DNA of 7,428 nt, taken from the NCBI GenBank assembly GCA_007122185.1, contig SKUI01000173.1:1-7428 (forward strand). Direction: 5' to 3'. Source of the stretch: Rhodothermia bacterium (GTDB taxonomy: Bacteria > Bacteroidota > Rhodothermia > Balneolales > Natronogracilivirgulaceae). Below, piece after piece: positions 1-6,078 of the stretch (its first letter is position 1; every line of letters starts with the position of its first letter). The notes beneath the pieces are model-generated. The model saw nothing but the letters and a program-made list of their open reading frames with translations, did not search any database and was not told where the DNA came from. The position numbers were made by a program, and so were the translations under genes.

Positions 1-345
1 TATGTCGTCCCCGCCACCACGCTGGTCCGCGAGCAGCTCAAGACCACGTACTTCGACGGTGAGACACTCTGGAACATCTTCGTGGAGGCCGGCGCCCACA
101 TGGGCGAGGCTTCCTGCGCGGCCTGCCTTGGCGGTCCTTCCGATACGTTCGGACGCCTGCAAAGCGAGGAAATCTGCATCTCCACTACCAACCGGAATTT
201 CCCGGGACGGATGGGTTCCAAAAAAGCACAAGTCTACCTGGCATCGCCCTACACCGTGGCCGCATCGGCCATCACCGGCAAGATCACCGATCCGCGCGAA
301 TACCTCCCCGTTGAGGAAAACATCTCGGCCGGAGGTGCGTCATAA
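1..345 (+). CDS. leuC: 3-isopropylmalate dehydratase large subunit, C-terminal part (5' end outside window)
   Basis: LeuC is the iron-sulfur subunit that, with LeuD, isomerises 2-isopropylmalate to 3-isopropylmalate in cytoplasmic leucine synthesis. Frame 1 is open from the first base and gives 114 residues before a TAA stop, so only the C-terminal part is here. The fragment contains CAACLGGP (residues 39-46), which supplies two of the cysteines expected to hold the 4Fe-4S cluster. It then has [12 protein letters not shown] (61-72), the conserved arginine-bearing substrate loop of the aconitase superfamily, and [10 protein letters not shown] (81-90). The wording of these motifs resembles the plant-chloroplast type of large subunit rather than the E. 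coli one; that is recalled family knowledge. The last residues (SAGGAS) are encoded by the first copy of a 20-bp tandem repeat that runs into the spacer. leuD follows after 152 bp. The assignment is secure. Confidence 0.96.
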   Translation, partial: YVVPATTLVREQLKTTYFDGETLWNIFVEAGAHMGEASCAACLGGPSDTFGRLQSEEICISTTNRNFPGRMGSKKAQVYLASPYTVAASAITGKITDPREYLPVEENISAGGAS

Positions 346-408
346 TATCCGGCGATGCGTCACCTTATCCGGCGATGCATTTTCATACCCGAAGGTGCGC
401 CATGATAC
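329..408. repeat. Four degenerate 20-bp tandem repeats across the leuC stop
   Basis: Four head-to-tail units of exactly 20 bp lie at 329-348, 349-368, 369-388 and 389-408. The second reads CCGGCGATGCGTCACCTTAT. All four share CCG at unit positions 1-3, G at 6, TGC at 8-10 and TA at 18-19. Pairwise identity is about 14 to 16 of 20 in the pairs compared (1-2, 2-3, 1-4). The first unit contains the leuC stop codon, so the array starts in coding DNA and continues into the leuC-leuD spacer. A possible decayed fifth copy follows near 415-430. The 20-bp period is not a multiple of three, so the array does not extend a peptide repeat. Its role is unknown. Confidence 0.8.
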
Positions 409-497
409 CATGAGCTGGATGCGCCGATCTGAACGGCATCTTCAAACAAATTGTAATCTCCAACAACAAGTTTATCCCTTAAATCGATTTCATTCCA

Positions 498-1055
498 ATG
501 AACAAGACCATCAAAGGAAAAGCGTTTGTCGTGGGCAACGACATCGACACCGACCAGATCATACCCGCCGAACATCTTGTCTACAGTCTGGATGATCCCA
601 AGGAGCGCCGGTTTTACGGCAGATATTCGTTGTCTGGTGTGCCGGAAAAGGAGTCCGGACTTCCGCATGGCGGAATTCCCTTCACCGCGCCGGACAAGTT
701 CACGTCCGAATTCAAGGTCATCATAGGCGGCAAGAATTTTGGATGCGGCTCCTCACGCGAGCACGCTCCTTTTTCCATTCAGGAAGCCGGCGCCGAAGCG
801 GTCGTGGCCACCGGATACGCACGTATTTTCTATCGAAATGCCGTGGACGGTGGATTCATCATTCCGTACGAAAGTCACGATGATCTTGTCGAAAACATTT
901 CCACCGGTGACGAAGTGGAGATCGACGGCGAACTCAACATCATTAAAAACCTGACCACAGGCAAAAGCTATCCGCTGAAAAAGCTCGGCGACGTTATTGA
1001 TATTGTGGAAGCCGGTGGTATTTTCAAATATGCGGCCAGGCACGGGATGATCTGA
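498..1055 (+). CDS. leuD: 3-isopropylmalate dehydratase small subunit
   Basis: LeuD is the swivel-domain partner of LeuC and completes the active site of isopropylmalate isomerase. The 185-residue product begins with the typical small-subunit start (IKGKAFVVGNDIDTDQIIPA, residues 4-23). It carries GGKNFGCGSSREHAPFSI (about 77-94), the conserved loop that touches substrate, then ARIFYRNAV (about 108-116), and ends with EAGGIFKYAARHGMI. The length and the DTDQIIPAEHL wording fit the short plant/bacterial type rather than the roughly 200-residue E. coli form. The ATG was chosen because the homologous region starts within a few residues of it; no Shine-Dalgarno sequence precedes it (TTTCATTCCA). 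The TGA stop shares its A with the ATG of the following small ORF. Co-transcription with leuC and leuB is likely, although the 152-bp upstream gap leaves room for separate control. Confidence 0.96.
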   Translation: MNKTIKGKAFVVGNDIDTDQIIPAEHLVYSLDDPKERRFYGRYSLSGVPEKESGLPHGGIPFTAPDKFTSEFKVIIGGKNFGCGSSREHAPFSIQEAGAEAVVATGYARIFYRNAVDGGFIIPYESHDDLVENISTGDEVEIDGELNIIKNLTTGKSYPLKKLGDVIDIVEAGGIFKYAARHGMI

Positions 1056-1171
1056 TGTCGGAATCGCTTTCCCGCCTGGAATTTCCCATCCGGAATTTCC
1101 AGCACATGGCGTGGGATTCCAATCGGCTGAGTTTCGGCCGACCGGATTACAGACCGTGGAAAAATCCATAA
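1055..1171 (+). CDS. Putative 38-residue small protein between leuD and leuB
   Basis: An ATG overlaps the leuD stop (TGATG) and opens 38 codons ending in TAA, 22 bp before leuB. The peptide starts MSESLSRLEF and ends DYRPWKNP. It is rich in arginine and aromatic residues (two Trp, three Phe, one Tyr) and has no signal peptide or membrane segment. Its third codon positions are about 62% G or C, which is compatible with the neighbouring genes. The overlap is the kind that permits termination-reinitiation coupling to leuD. It is not a classical leucine leader peptide: it holds only three leucines, and they are scattered. I do not recognise the sequence. An 11-bp-stem hairpin lies within codons 8-16, so the open frame could instead be incidental to an RNA structure. 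Confidence 0.45.
   Translation: MSESLSRLEFPIRNFQHMAWDSNRLSFGRPDYRPWKNP
1076..1102 (+). promoter_or_regulatory. RNA hairpin in the leuD-leuB interval
   Basis: The arms CTGGAATTTCC (1076-1086) and GGAATTTCCAG (1092-1102) pair over 11 positions with a single T-T mismatch, leaving a 5-base loop, CATCC. The core GGAATTTCC also appears as a direct repeat in both arms because the sequence is nearly self-complementary. No T-tract follows, so it is not an intrinsic terminator. It could be an mRNA-processing or stability element, a protein-bound dyad, or a by-product of the small ORF that spans it. Confidence 0.6.
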
Positions 1172-1193
1172 GAACCTTATTGTTTCACCATAC

Positions 1194-2282
1194 ATGAGCA
1201 AATACATTGTGCTGCTTCCCGGCGATGGCATTGGCGTGGAAGTGGTAGGAGAAGCCAAAAAAATTATTGATTACCTGTCGGAGCGATACAACATGGGCAT
1301 CCGGACCGGGACCTACCTGGTAGGAGGAGCAAGTCTCGAAAGCTGCAATGAACCCGTCAAAGATGAAGTGGTGGATGCGTGCCTGAAAGCCGATGCCGTA
1401 CTCCTTGGTGCCGTGGGCGGACCGAAATGGGATGATTATCCCGCTGAAAAACGTCCCGAAAAGGCACTGCTTCGTCTGCGCAAGGAACTCGGATTGTATA
1501 ACAACCTGCGTCCGGTTACCGTTTTTGATTCGCTGAAAGACGCCTCTCCCCTGCGTCCCGAAGTCGTCGACGGGGTGGATTTGCTGGTGGTGCGCGAGCT
1601 CACCGGCGGGCTCTATTTCGGCCAGCCGAAAGGCATTTCGGAAGAGGACGGCATCGAAGTCGGCGTCGACACCATGCGCTACTCGGTCCCCGAGATTGAA
1701 CGGATTGCCCGGGCCGCTTTTGATGCCGCACGCGGACGCCGCAGCAAGGTGACTTCGGTGGACAAGGCTAACATCCTCGCCAGCTCCCAGCTCTGGCGCA
1801 AAACCGTGGAACACATAGCCCGCGAGTACCCGGATGTGACTCTGGAGCACATGCTTGTGGATAATTGCGCCATGCAGCTCATCCGCAATCCCTCACAATT
1901 CGATGTAATCCTCACCGAGAACATGTTCGGGGATATCCTGAGCGACGAAGCGGCCATGCTGACCGGTTCAATCGGGATGCTGCCCTCGGCCAGCCTCGGT
2001 GACGGTCCCGGCATGTACGAACCGGTTCACGGATCCGCTCCTGATATAGCCGGACAGAATGTCGCAAATCCGCTGGCGACACTGGCTTCTGTCGCCCTGA
2101 TGTTCCGATATTCACTTGATCATGAGGATGCAGCCCGCGACCTCGAATCGGCCATCAGCCATGTGCTGGACAATGGATTCAATTGCAAGGACATGAGCCG
2201 CCACGCCCGCAATGTGCTGTCTACCTCTGCCATGGGCGACCAAATCCTGAAATCACTCAAACAGATTCACACACCTGCCTAG
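1194..2282 (+). CDS. leuB: 3-isopropylmalate dehydrogenase
   Basis: LeuB is the NAD-dependent cytoplasmic enzyme that oxidises and decarboxylates 3-isopropylmalate to 2-oxoisocaproate, the penultimate step to leucine. The 362-residue length is normal for the family. Visible motifs are LPGDGIG (8-14), GAVGGPKWD (72-80), RLRKELGLYNNLRP (94-107), VRELTGGLYFG (133-143), SVDKANILASSQLWR (188-202), LVDNCAMQLI (221-230), NMFGDILSDEAAMLTGSIG (243-261) and EPVHGSAPDIAGQNVANPLA (276-295). By comparison with the family, the substrate and metal ligands would be Arg96, Arg106, Arg134, Tyr141, Lys191, Asp223, Asp247 and Asp251, all present. The ATG start is supported by the family N-terminus, although no Shine-Dalgarno sequence is seen. 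proC starts 10 bp after the stop, so the two are almost certainly on one transcript. Confidence 0.97.
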   Translation: MSKYIVLLPGDGIGVEVVGEAKKIIDYLSERYNMGIRTGTYLVGGASLESCNEPVKDEVVDACLKADAVLLGAVGGPKWDDYPAEKRPEKALLRLRKELGLYNNLRPVTVFDSLKDASPLRPEVVDGVDLLVVRELTGGLYFGQPKGISEEDGIEVGVDTMRYSVPEIERIARAAFDAARGRRSKVTSVDKANILASSQLWRKTVEHIAREYPDVTLEHMLVDNCAMQLIRNPSQFDVILTENMFGDILSDEAAMLTGSIGMLPSASLGDGPGMYEPVHGSAPDIAGQNVANPLATLASVALMFRYSLDHEDAARDLESAISHVLDNGFNCKDMSRHARNVLSTSAMGDQILKSLKQIHTPA

Positions 2283-2292
2283 GTTCTTCGCC

Positions 2293-3108
2293 ATGCTGAA
2301 AGGAAAAAAAATCGCCATCATCGGTGCCGGAAAGATGGGTGAAACACTGGTCACCCGACTGCTTTCCACCGGCACACTCAAGAAAGAGCAGCTTTATGTC
2401 ACAGCCAAGCACGACTCCCGCATTGCCTATTTCAACGAGAAATTCGGCGTCAAAGGATCCACAGATAATGCGAAGGCGGTCCGTGATGCCGACATCATCC
2501 TGCTCTGTGTCAAGCCGCAGATCGCACCGAAGGTTATTGCCTCCATCAGGGAGTCCATCAACGCCGAACAGCTTGTGATCTCGATCATGGCCGGCTTCAC
2601 GATCGCGCAGCTTCAAAAAGCCTTAGTGCTTCCCCTGCCGGTCATCCGCGCCATGCCCAACACCCCCAGTGAGATCGGGGCGGGAATGACGGTTCTGGCT
2701 TCCGGCAACAAAACCAACGGGGAGCAAATCCGGTTTGCAGAAGCCCTTTTTGGTGCCGTAGGCAAGACCATGGTGCTGGATGAGAAATACTTCGATGCCG
2801 TGACCGGGTTGAGCGCCAGTGGTCCGGCCTTCATCTATGTTGTCATCGAAGCACTGGCCGAGGGTGGAGTCAAGTGCGGCCTTCCGCGCGATGTGTCCAC
2901 GGCTCTTGTAGCCCAGGCCTGCCTCGGGGCAGCACGTATGGTGGCGGAGACCCACCAACATCCGGCCATCCTCAAAGACCATGTTACCACACCGGCCGGA
3001 TGTACCATTGACGGCCTGCTCAAACTGGAGGAAGGCGGGATCCGCGTCACCATGATCAAAGCCGTGGATGAAGCCGCCCGCAAAGCAAAAGTTCTCGGTG
3101 CTGAGTGA
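2293..3108 (+). CDS. proC: Pyrroline-5-carboxylate reductase
   Basis: ProC reduces 1-pyrroline-5-carboxylate to proline with NAD(P)H, the last step of proline synthesis, in the cytoplasm. The 271-residue product has the N-terminal Rossmann dinucleotide site IAIIGAGKMG (7-16), then LLCVKPQ (70-76), VIRAMPNTPSEIGAGMT (117-133) and LSASGPAFIYVVIEAL (173-188). The C-terminal signature of the family is KDHVTTPAGCTIDGLLKLEE (228-247), near the substrate and dimerisation region. It lies 10 bp after leuB, without a Shine-Dalgarno sequence, and is followed by a terminator about 110 bp downstream, so it looks like the last gene of the leucine operon. That linkage of proline and leucine synthesis is unusual. 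No missing residues or frameshifts are apparent. Confidence 0.96.
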   Translation: MLKGKKIAIIGAGKMGETLVTRLLSTGTLKKEQLYVTAKHDSRIAYFNEKFGVKGSTDNAKAVRDADIILLCVKPQIAPKVIASIRESINAEQLVISIMAGFTIAQLQKALVLPLPVIRAMPNTPSEIGAGMTVLASGNKTNGEQIRFAEALFGAVGKTMVLDEKYFDAVTGLSASGPAFIYVVIEALAEGGVKCGLPRDVSTALVAQACLGAARMVAETHQHPAILKDHVTTPAGCTIDGLLKLEEGGIRVTMIKAVDEAARKAKVLGAE

Positions 3109-3131
3109 TTTTTTTGTAACAATCTGTTGTT

Positions 3132-3175
3132 CACTTGCTCTTACGTATAGTTAGTACCTCACATGAGAGCAAGTG
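3132..3175. repeat. Perfect 10-bp inverted repeat after proC
   Basis: CACTTGCTCT (3132-3141) and AGAGCAAGTG (3166-3175) are exact reverse complements separated by 24 bases. The spacer holds a TACGTA palindrome and a small CTCA-CA-TGAG dyad. No T-tract follows the right arm, so this is not a terminator itself. It lies between the proC stop and the intrinsic terminator and would form a stem in the proC 3' untranslated RNA, or serve as a DNA dyad. Confidence 0.7.
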
Positions 3176-3184
3176 TAGTACCTC
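3152..3184. repeat. 9-bp direct repeat interleaved with the inverted repeat
   Basis: TAGTACCTC occurs at 3152-3160, inside the spacer of the neighbouring inverted repeat, and again at 3176-3184, immediately after its right arm. The period is 24 bp. The two copies are identical. The arrangement is loop copy, right arm, second copy, which suggests either a local duplication or a composite binding element. The function is unknown. Confidence 0.65.
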
Positions 3185-3218
3185 TAAAGCAGCAATATAT
3201 CTACTTCTCATGAACTCC

Positions 3219-3262
3219 AGCAGCCAGGTTTGGTCGGTCACCTTTCCTGGCTGCTTTTTTTT
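3219..3262 (+). terminator. Intrinsic terminator of the leu-proC operon
   Basis: The arms AGCAGCCAGG (3219-3228) and CCTGGCTGCT (3246-3255) are perfectly complementary over 10 bp with a 17-base loop. An uninterrupted T-tract (3255-3262) follows directly. The loop can add a short GGT/ACC pairing. This is a strong rho-independent terminator in the + direction. In the - direction the stem is followed by GGAGTTC rather than a T-run, so it is not expected to stop the convergent transcript efficiently. Confidence 0.88.
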
Positions 3263-3298
3263 CTGTCCATTCACCCTGCTCCGGGCCGAAAATCATAT

Positions 3299-4594
3299 CT
3301 AATGTTGGACAACATGCTCCCTGCTCCACTCACGGCGCACAGTCTCTATATTTTTCAACCGGTTCCATCGCGCCTCCTTTCTGGCCACGACCAGCAGCCA
3401 GATCGAACCGGCAATGACCAGTCCGGCCGCAAACAGCCAGATGGCCTGACGCAGGGTAAGCAGGTCGTATTCCATGACCAGCGAAGCGATGGTCACCGAC
3501 GTGGCATGCGAGAATGTGAACAGCAGCCATTCGGAGCTGAAGATGCGTCCGCGGAACGCATCCGGCGAACGTTTCTGCAACAGCACCGTGCTCATGACCC
3601 AATTGGCGCCACTGGCCGTATGCGCCACAAATACCAGGACCAGCATCACCCATATCACTTCCAGAGACCCGATAATCAGGTATAAGGTGCCCACCGTTAT
3701 CATGGCCAATCCCATCATCATCACCCAACGGCGCTCATCGCTGAAGAACCTGCGAATCAGCACGGGTCCGACCGCCGTTCCCAATCCGCGGGCGGAGTAG
3801 AGCAAGCCCAGTCCAATGCTTCCGAGCATCAGTATCTCCTCCGAAACCAGGATCAGCATGTACACCAGAGCGCCCATGAAAAAAGTGATGGTCCCCTTGG
3901 CCAGGGCCGGACGTAAAATATGCATATTGGAGAAAATAAACCGGTACCCGTCAATGATGCCCCGGACCGGGTTGCGCAGTGACAGCATGGTCTCCTCGTC
4001 CCGGGCATGCGGTATGGTGGCGCGGAAGATGAACCAGGTCGACAGGATATAGCCGGTACCGTTTATCACAAAAACGGCATCCGTGCCCAGCCAGGCGGTT
4101 GCAAGGCCGCCGATCCCCATCCCGGTCGTGAAAATGACGCTCCAGGACAGGTTGGATATGATGTTGGCCTTGACCAGATCGTCCCCGGTTGTGATGTTGG
4201 GGATCGACGCCTGCTTGGCCGGCTCAAAAACCGCCGCAAATCCCATCTGCATGGCTGTGAGCATGTAGACCAGCCACAGCAGGGACGGATCCCGCACAAA
4301 AAGGAAGCTCAACACGACCGCTCCACGACCGAAATCGCACAGCAGCATAAGCATGCGACGGTCAAACCGATCGGCCAGATACCCTGCGAAAGGCGACAGC
4401 GCAGCAAAGGAGACAAACTTGGTGATGATTACCAGTCCCAGAAGAAACTCGGAATCGGAAAAATTGAGAATGATGGTGAACACGGCGATCACCCCAAACC
4501 AGTCACCGAAGTTGGATATGATCTGGCTCAGCCATACTCTGCGGAACTGATGATTCTCCCTGAGCAGGTTCAGATATGGTGCCAATCTGTTCAA
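3299..4594 (-). CDS. MFS transporter, DHA3/EntS-like exporter family (TTG start)
   Basis: This is a 431-residue major facilitator superfamily permease with roughly twelve hydrophobic segments: about 21-43, 49-71, 80-101, 103-125, 143-168, 170-191, 229-252, 257-279, 289-310, 312-335, 354-375 and 383-405. Motif A is visible as [10 protein letters not shown] (71-80) between helices 2 and 3. The N-terminal layout ([27 protein letters not shown] lead, then [11 protein letters not shown]) matches the MFS_3 / EntS / MefA group of proton-driven exporters of drugs or siderophores. The substrate cannot be read from the sequence. The start is TTG: the next in-frame Met is residue 81, after motif A, and AGGA lies 5 bases upstream. 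TTG overlaps the dut TGA stop (TTGA), suggesting translational coupling. The basic C-terminal tail (404-431) is cytoplasmic. No T-rich terminator was seen downstream on this strand. Confidence 0.9.
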   Translation of the reverse strand: MNRLAPYLNLLRENHQFRRVWLSQIISNFGDWFGVIAVFTIILNFSDSEFLLGLVIITKFVSFAALSPFAGYLADRFDRRMLMLLCDFGRGAVVLSFLFVRDPSLLWLVYMLTAMQMGFAAVFEPAKQASIPNITTGDDLVKANIISNLSWSVIFTTGMGIGGLATAWLGTDAVFVINGTGYILSTWFIFRATIPHARDEETMLSLRNPVRGIIDGYRFIFSNMHILRPALAKGTITFFMGALVYMLILVSEEILMLGSIGLGLLYSARGLGTAVGPVLIRRFFSDERRWVMMMGLAMITVGTLYLIIGSLEVIWVMLVLVFVAHTASGANWVMSTVLLQKRSPDAFRGRIFSSEWLLFTFSHATSVTIASLVMEYDLLTLRQAIWLFAAGLVIAGSIWLLVVARKEARWNRLKNIETVRREWSREHVVQH

Positions 4595-5043
4595 TGTGTT
4601 CCTGTGCTTCCGAATCCTCCTTCACCCCGCTCCGAGCCTGGCAGTTCCTCAACGCATTGTATTGCGGCCCGGATCACGGGAGCAATCACCATCTGCGCGA
4701 TGCGATCGCCATGCCTGATTTCAAACGGCTCATCGCCCAGGTTAACGGCCAGCACTTTCACTTCCCCCCGGTAGTCGGAATCAATGGTTCCGGGCGTGTT
4801 GAGCATGGTGATGCCATGCCGGAAGGCCAATCCGCTCCTGGGACGTATCTGCGCCTCGTATCCATGCGGCAAGGCCATTTGGAGACCCGTCGGGACAAGA
4901 GCGCGACTTCCCGGCTCAAGGACTATCGGCTCTTCCAGTGCCGCCCGCAAGTCGAGTCCCGCCGAGTCCGAAGTGGCATAAGCCGGCAATTCCAGACCAT
5001 CGGCATGAGGCAGCTGTTTGAAAAAAACATTCACGGAATTCAT
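4591..5043 (-). CDS. dut: Deoxyuridine 5'-triphosphate nucleotidohydrolase (dUTPase)
   Basis: Dut hydrolyses dUTP to dUMP and pyrophosphate. This keeps uracil out of DNA and feeds thymidylate synthesis; the family enzyme is a cytoplasmic homotrimer. At 150 residues the length is typical, and all five signature motifs are present in order: SAGLDLRA (27-34), RPRSG (67-71), [11 protein letters not shown] (85-95) with the expected catalytic Asp88 and sugar-stacking Tyr91, GDRIAQMVI (112-120), and the glycine-rich C-terminal [10 protein letters not shown] (139-148) that closes over substrate. The ATG start fits the family N-terminus and has no Shine-Dalgarno sequence. Upstream is a 165-bp gap holding a 12-bp repeat array, so dut may have its own promoter there. 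Its stop overlaps the TTG start of the MFS gene. Confidence 0.97.
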   Translation of the reverse strand: MNSVNVFFKQLPHADGLELPAYATSDSAGLDLRAALEEPIVLEPGSRALVPTGLQMALPHGYEAQIRPRSGLAFRHGITMLNTPGTIDSDYRGEVKVLAVNLGDEPFEIRHGDRIAQMVIAPVIRAAIQCVEELPGSERGEGGFGSTGTH

Positions 5044-5088
5044 ACGGTAACGGTAATAAGTGTTGGATAAAATGTAGCCATGAGAACT

Positions 5089-5152
5089 GCCAACTCTGTA
5101 GCAGAGTCTGTAGCAGAGTCTGTGGCAGAGTCTGTGGCAGAGTCTGTGGCAG
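5089..5152. repeat. 12-bp tandem repeat array upstream of dut
   Basis: Four consecutive 12-bp units (5101-5112, 5113-5124, 5125-5136, 5137-5148) read GCAGAGTCTGTA or GCAGAGTCTGTG on the + strand. They differ only at the last base. Degenerate partial units flank them (GCCAACTCTGTA at 5089-5100 and GCAG at 5149-5152). Each unit contains CAGA-G-TCTG, a 4-bp dyad around one central base. The array lies in the gap between the DUF3108 gene and dut, ending about 45 bp before the dut start. The near identity of the copies indicates a recent or actively varying microsatellite. It reads through all frames without stops, which creates spurious ORFs. Confidence 0.88.
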
Positions 5153-5208
5153 TATTAATAGCAGTGCCAGTCGGGTTGCCCAGGTGGAGTAACCCATACG
5201 GACCAGGA

Positions 5209-6078
5209 TCAGTTCAGTCGCTCATATTCCGTGAGGCGCACCCGCACGCTGCCGACCCAAATGGAAACACGCGCTTCAAGCGGTATGCGCAGTTCATCAT
5301 CCATGAAATAAGCTGTAAAATCGCCGGAAAAACCGAAAGGTCCGTCGAAACCTGCATAGCCATCCATAGTATAAGCCCTGATTCCCTTGCCCGGAAAAGC
5401 CTGTGAGTTGTAGGATACGGTCTCCGAAGAGAAGTTCATCCGGACTTCGGACTGGTCATGGTCAATGTAGATCGGGTATGCCCTCTCCTGGTCCGTCCCG
5501 GCAAATAACCGGGAATAGTACATGACGCCGGGTCCGCCATCAGCCGGCTGGTCCAGATCCAGCGTATCTATCAGCTCTCCATCCTCGTAACTGTACACGT
5601 AACCCGCTTCATAATCGAAATCAAACAGATAACGCTCCATGCGGTCATTATGCATGGAGTCGTGCCAGAACCGCAAACCAAAGGGTATAGAATCATTTAC
5701 CGCCATGAAACTGTGGTAATGATGCTCACGATGACCGACCAACGGAATCCTTCTGTTGGATACCATTTGCGTAACCATATGGACAGCCTCAGTGCCACGA
5801 TGAACCGTATCCCCTTTCAGATAGACGTATACATTACCCAAACGCAGGAAACCGTAGCGCACCTCGTAAGTGAACCGTTCGTCAGCTTCTATGAGTTCAT
5901 GGATATCCGGATTCGGGTTGCCAACCTTGCGGCCATGTGAATTTTCCCCGGCAACGCCCACCTCCGTCACTTCTGATACAGCAATGGCATACGGTCCGCC
6001 GTTGGTCCCTCCTCTGACCGCCAATATCATGATAAATAATGCCAGAAGCAGCAATCCGGCCGGAAGGTGATAATGCAT
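5209..6078 (-). CDS. Exported DUF3108 domain protein
   Basis: This 289-residue protein begins with a hydrophobic segment (residues 5-22, PAGLLLLALFIMILAV) that is a probable signal peptide or N-terminal anchor, so the rest should lie in the periplasm. The body starts with DERFTYEVRYGFLRLGNVYV (66-85) and finishes with IPLEARVSIWVGSVRVRLTE (265-284). This pairing of an opening 'E.FTYEV.YG...G' strand and a closing 'P...E......GSVRVRL' strand is what I recall of DUF3108, a beta-rich envelope family of unknown function common in Bacteroidota and Proteobacteria. The ATG is supported by a GAAGGAG Shine-Dalgarno sequence 7 bases upstream and overlaps the stop of the preceding ArsC-like gene as TGATG. 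The middle (about 110-160) is unusually rich in His, Met, Tyr and acidic residues. No catalytic motif is evident. Confidence 0.82.
   Translation of the reverse strand: MHYHLPAGLLLLALFIMILAVRGGTNGGPYAIAVSEVTEVGVAGENSHGRKVGNPNPDIHELIEADERFTYEVRYGFLRLGNVYVYLKGDTVHRGTEAVHMVTQMVSNRRIPLVGHREHHYHSFMAVNDSIPFGLRFWHDSMHNDRMERYLFDFDYEAGYVYSYEDGELIDTLDLDQPADGGPGVMYYSRLFAGTDQERAYPIYIDHDQSEVRMNFSSETVSYNSQAFPGKGIRAYTMDGYAGFDGPFGFSGDFTAYFMDDELRIPLEARVSIWVGSVRVRLTEYERLN

Noticed and set aside
1055..1171. Leucine attenuator leader peptide
   Set aside because: The three leucines are not clustered, the hairpin lacks a T-tract, and the location is inside the operon rather than ahead of it.
4612..4624. Strong AAGGAGG sequence upstream of the MFS start (minus strand)
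   Set aside because: It is 21 bases from the TTG, too far for a normal Shine-Dalgarno role, and simply encodes the glycine-rich motif 5 of dUTPase.
4007..4774. Plus-strand open frame of 255 codons
   Set aside because: It is antisense to the MFS exporter and dut, both of which show complete family motifs. Its translation has no recognisable features.
5064..5093. Sigma-70-like promoter for dut (minus-strand TTGGCA with a weak TATCCA 18 bp later)
   Set aside because: The -35-like box is good, but the -10-like box matches only half of the consensus and the FCB group often uses other promoter forms. A promoter here is plausible but not supported enough to list.
5089..5152. CRISPR-like array
   Set aside because: The 12-bp units are contiguous with no spacers, so this is a microsatellite.
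5080..5406. Plus-strand open frame with a VAES repeat (108 codons)
   Set aside because: The repeat is the 12-bp array read in a stop-free frame. The rest lies antisense to the well-supported 3' end of the DUF3108 gene and has no domain-like sequence.
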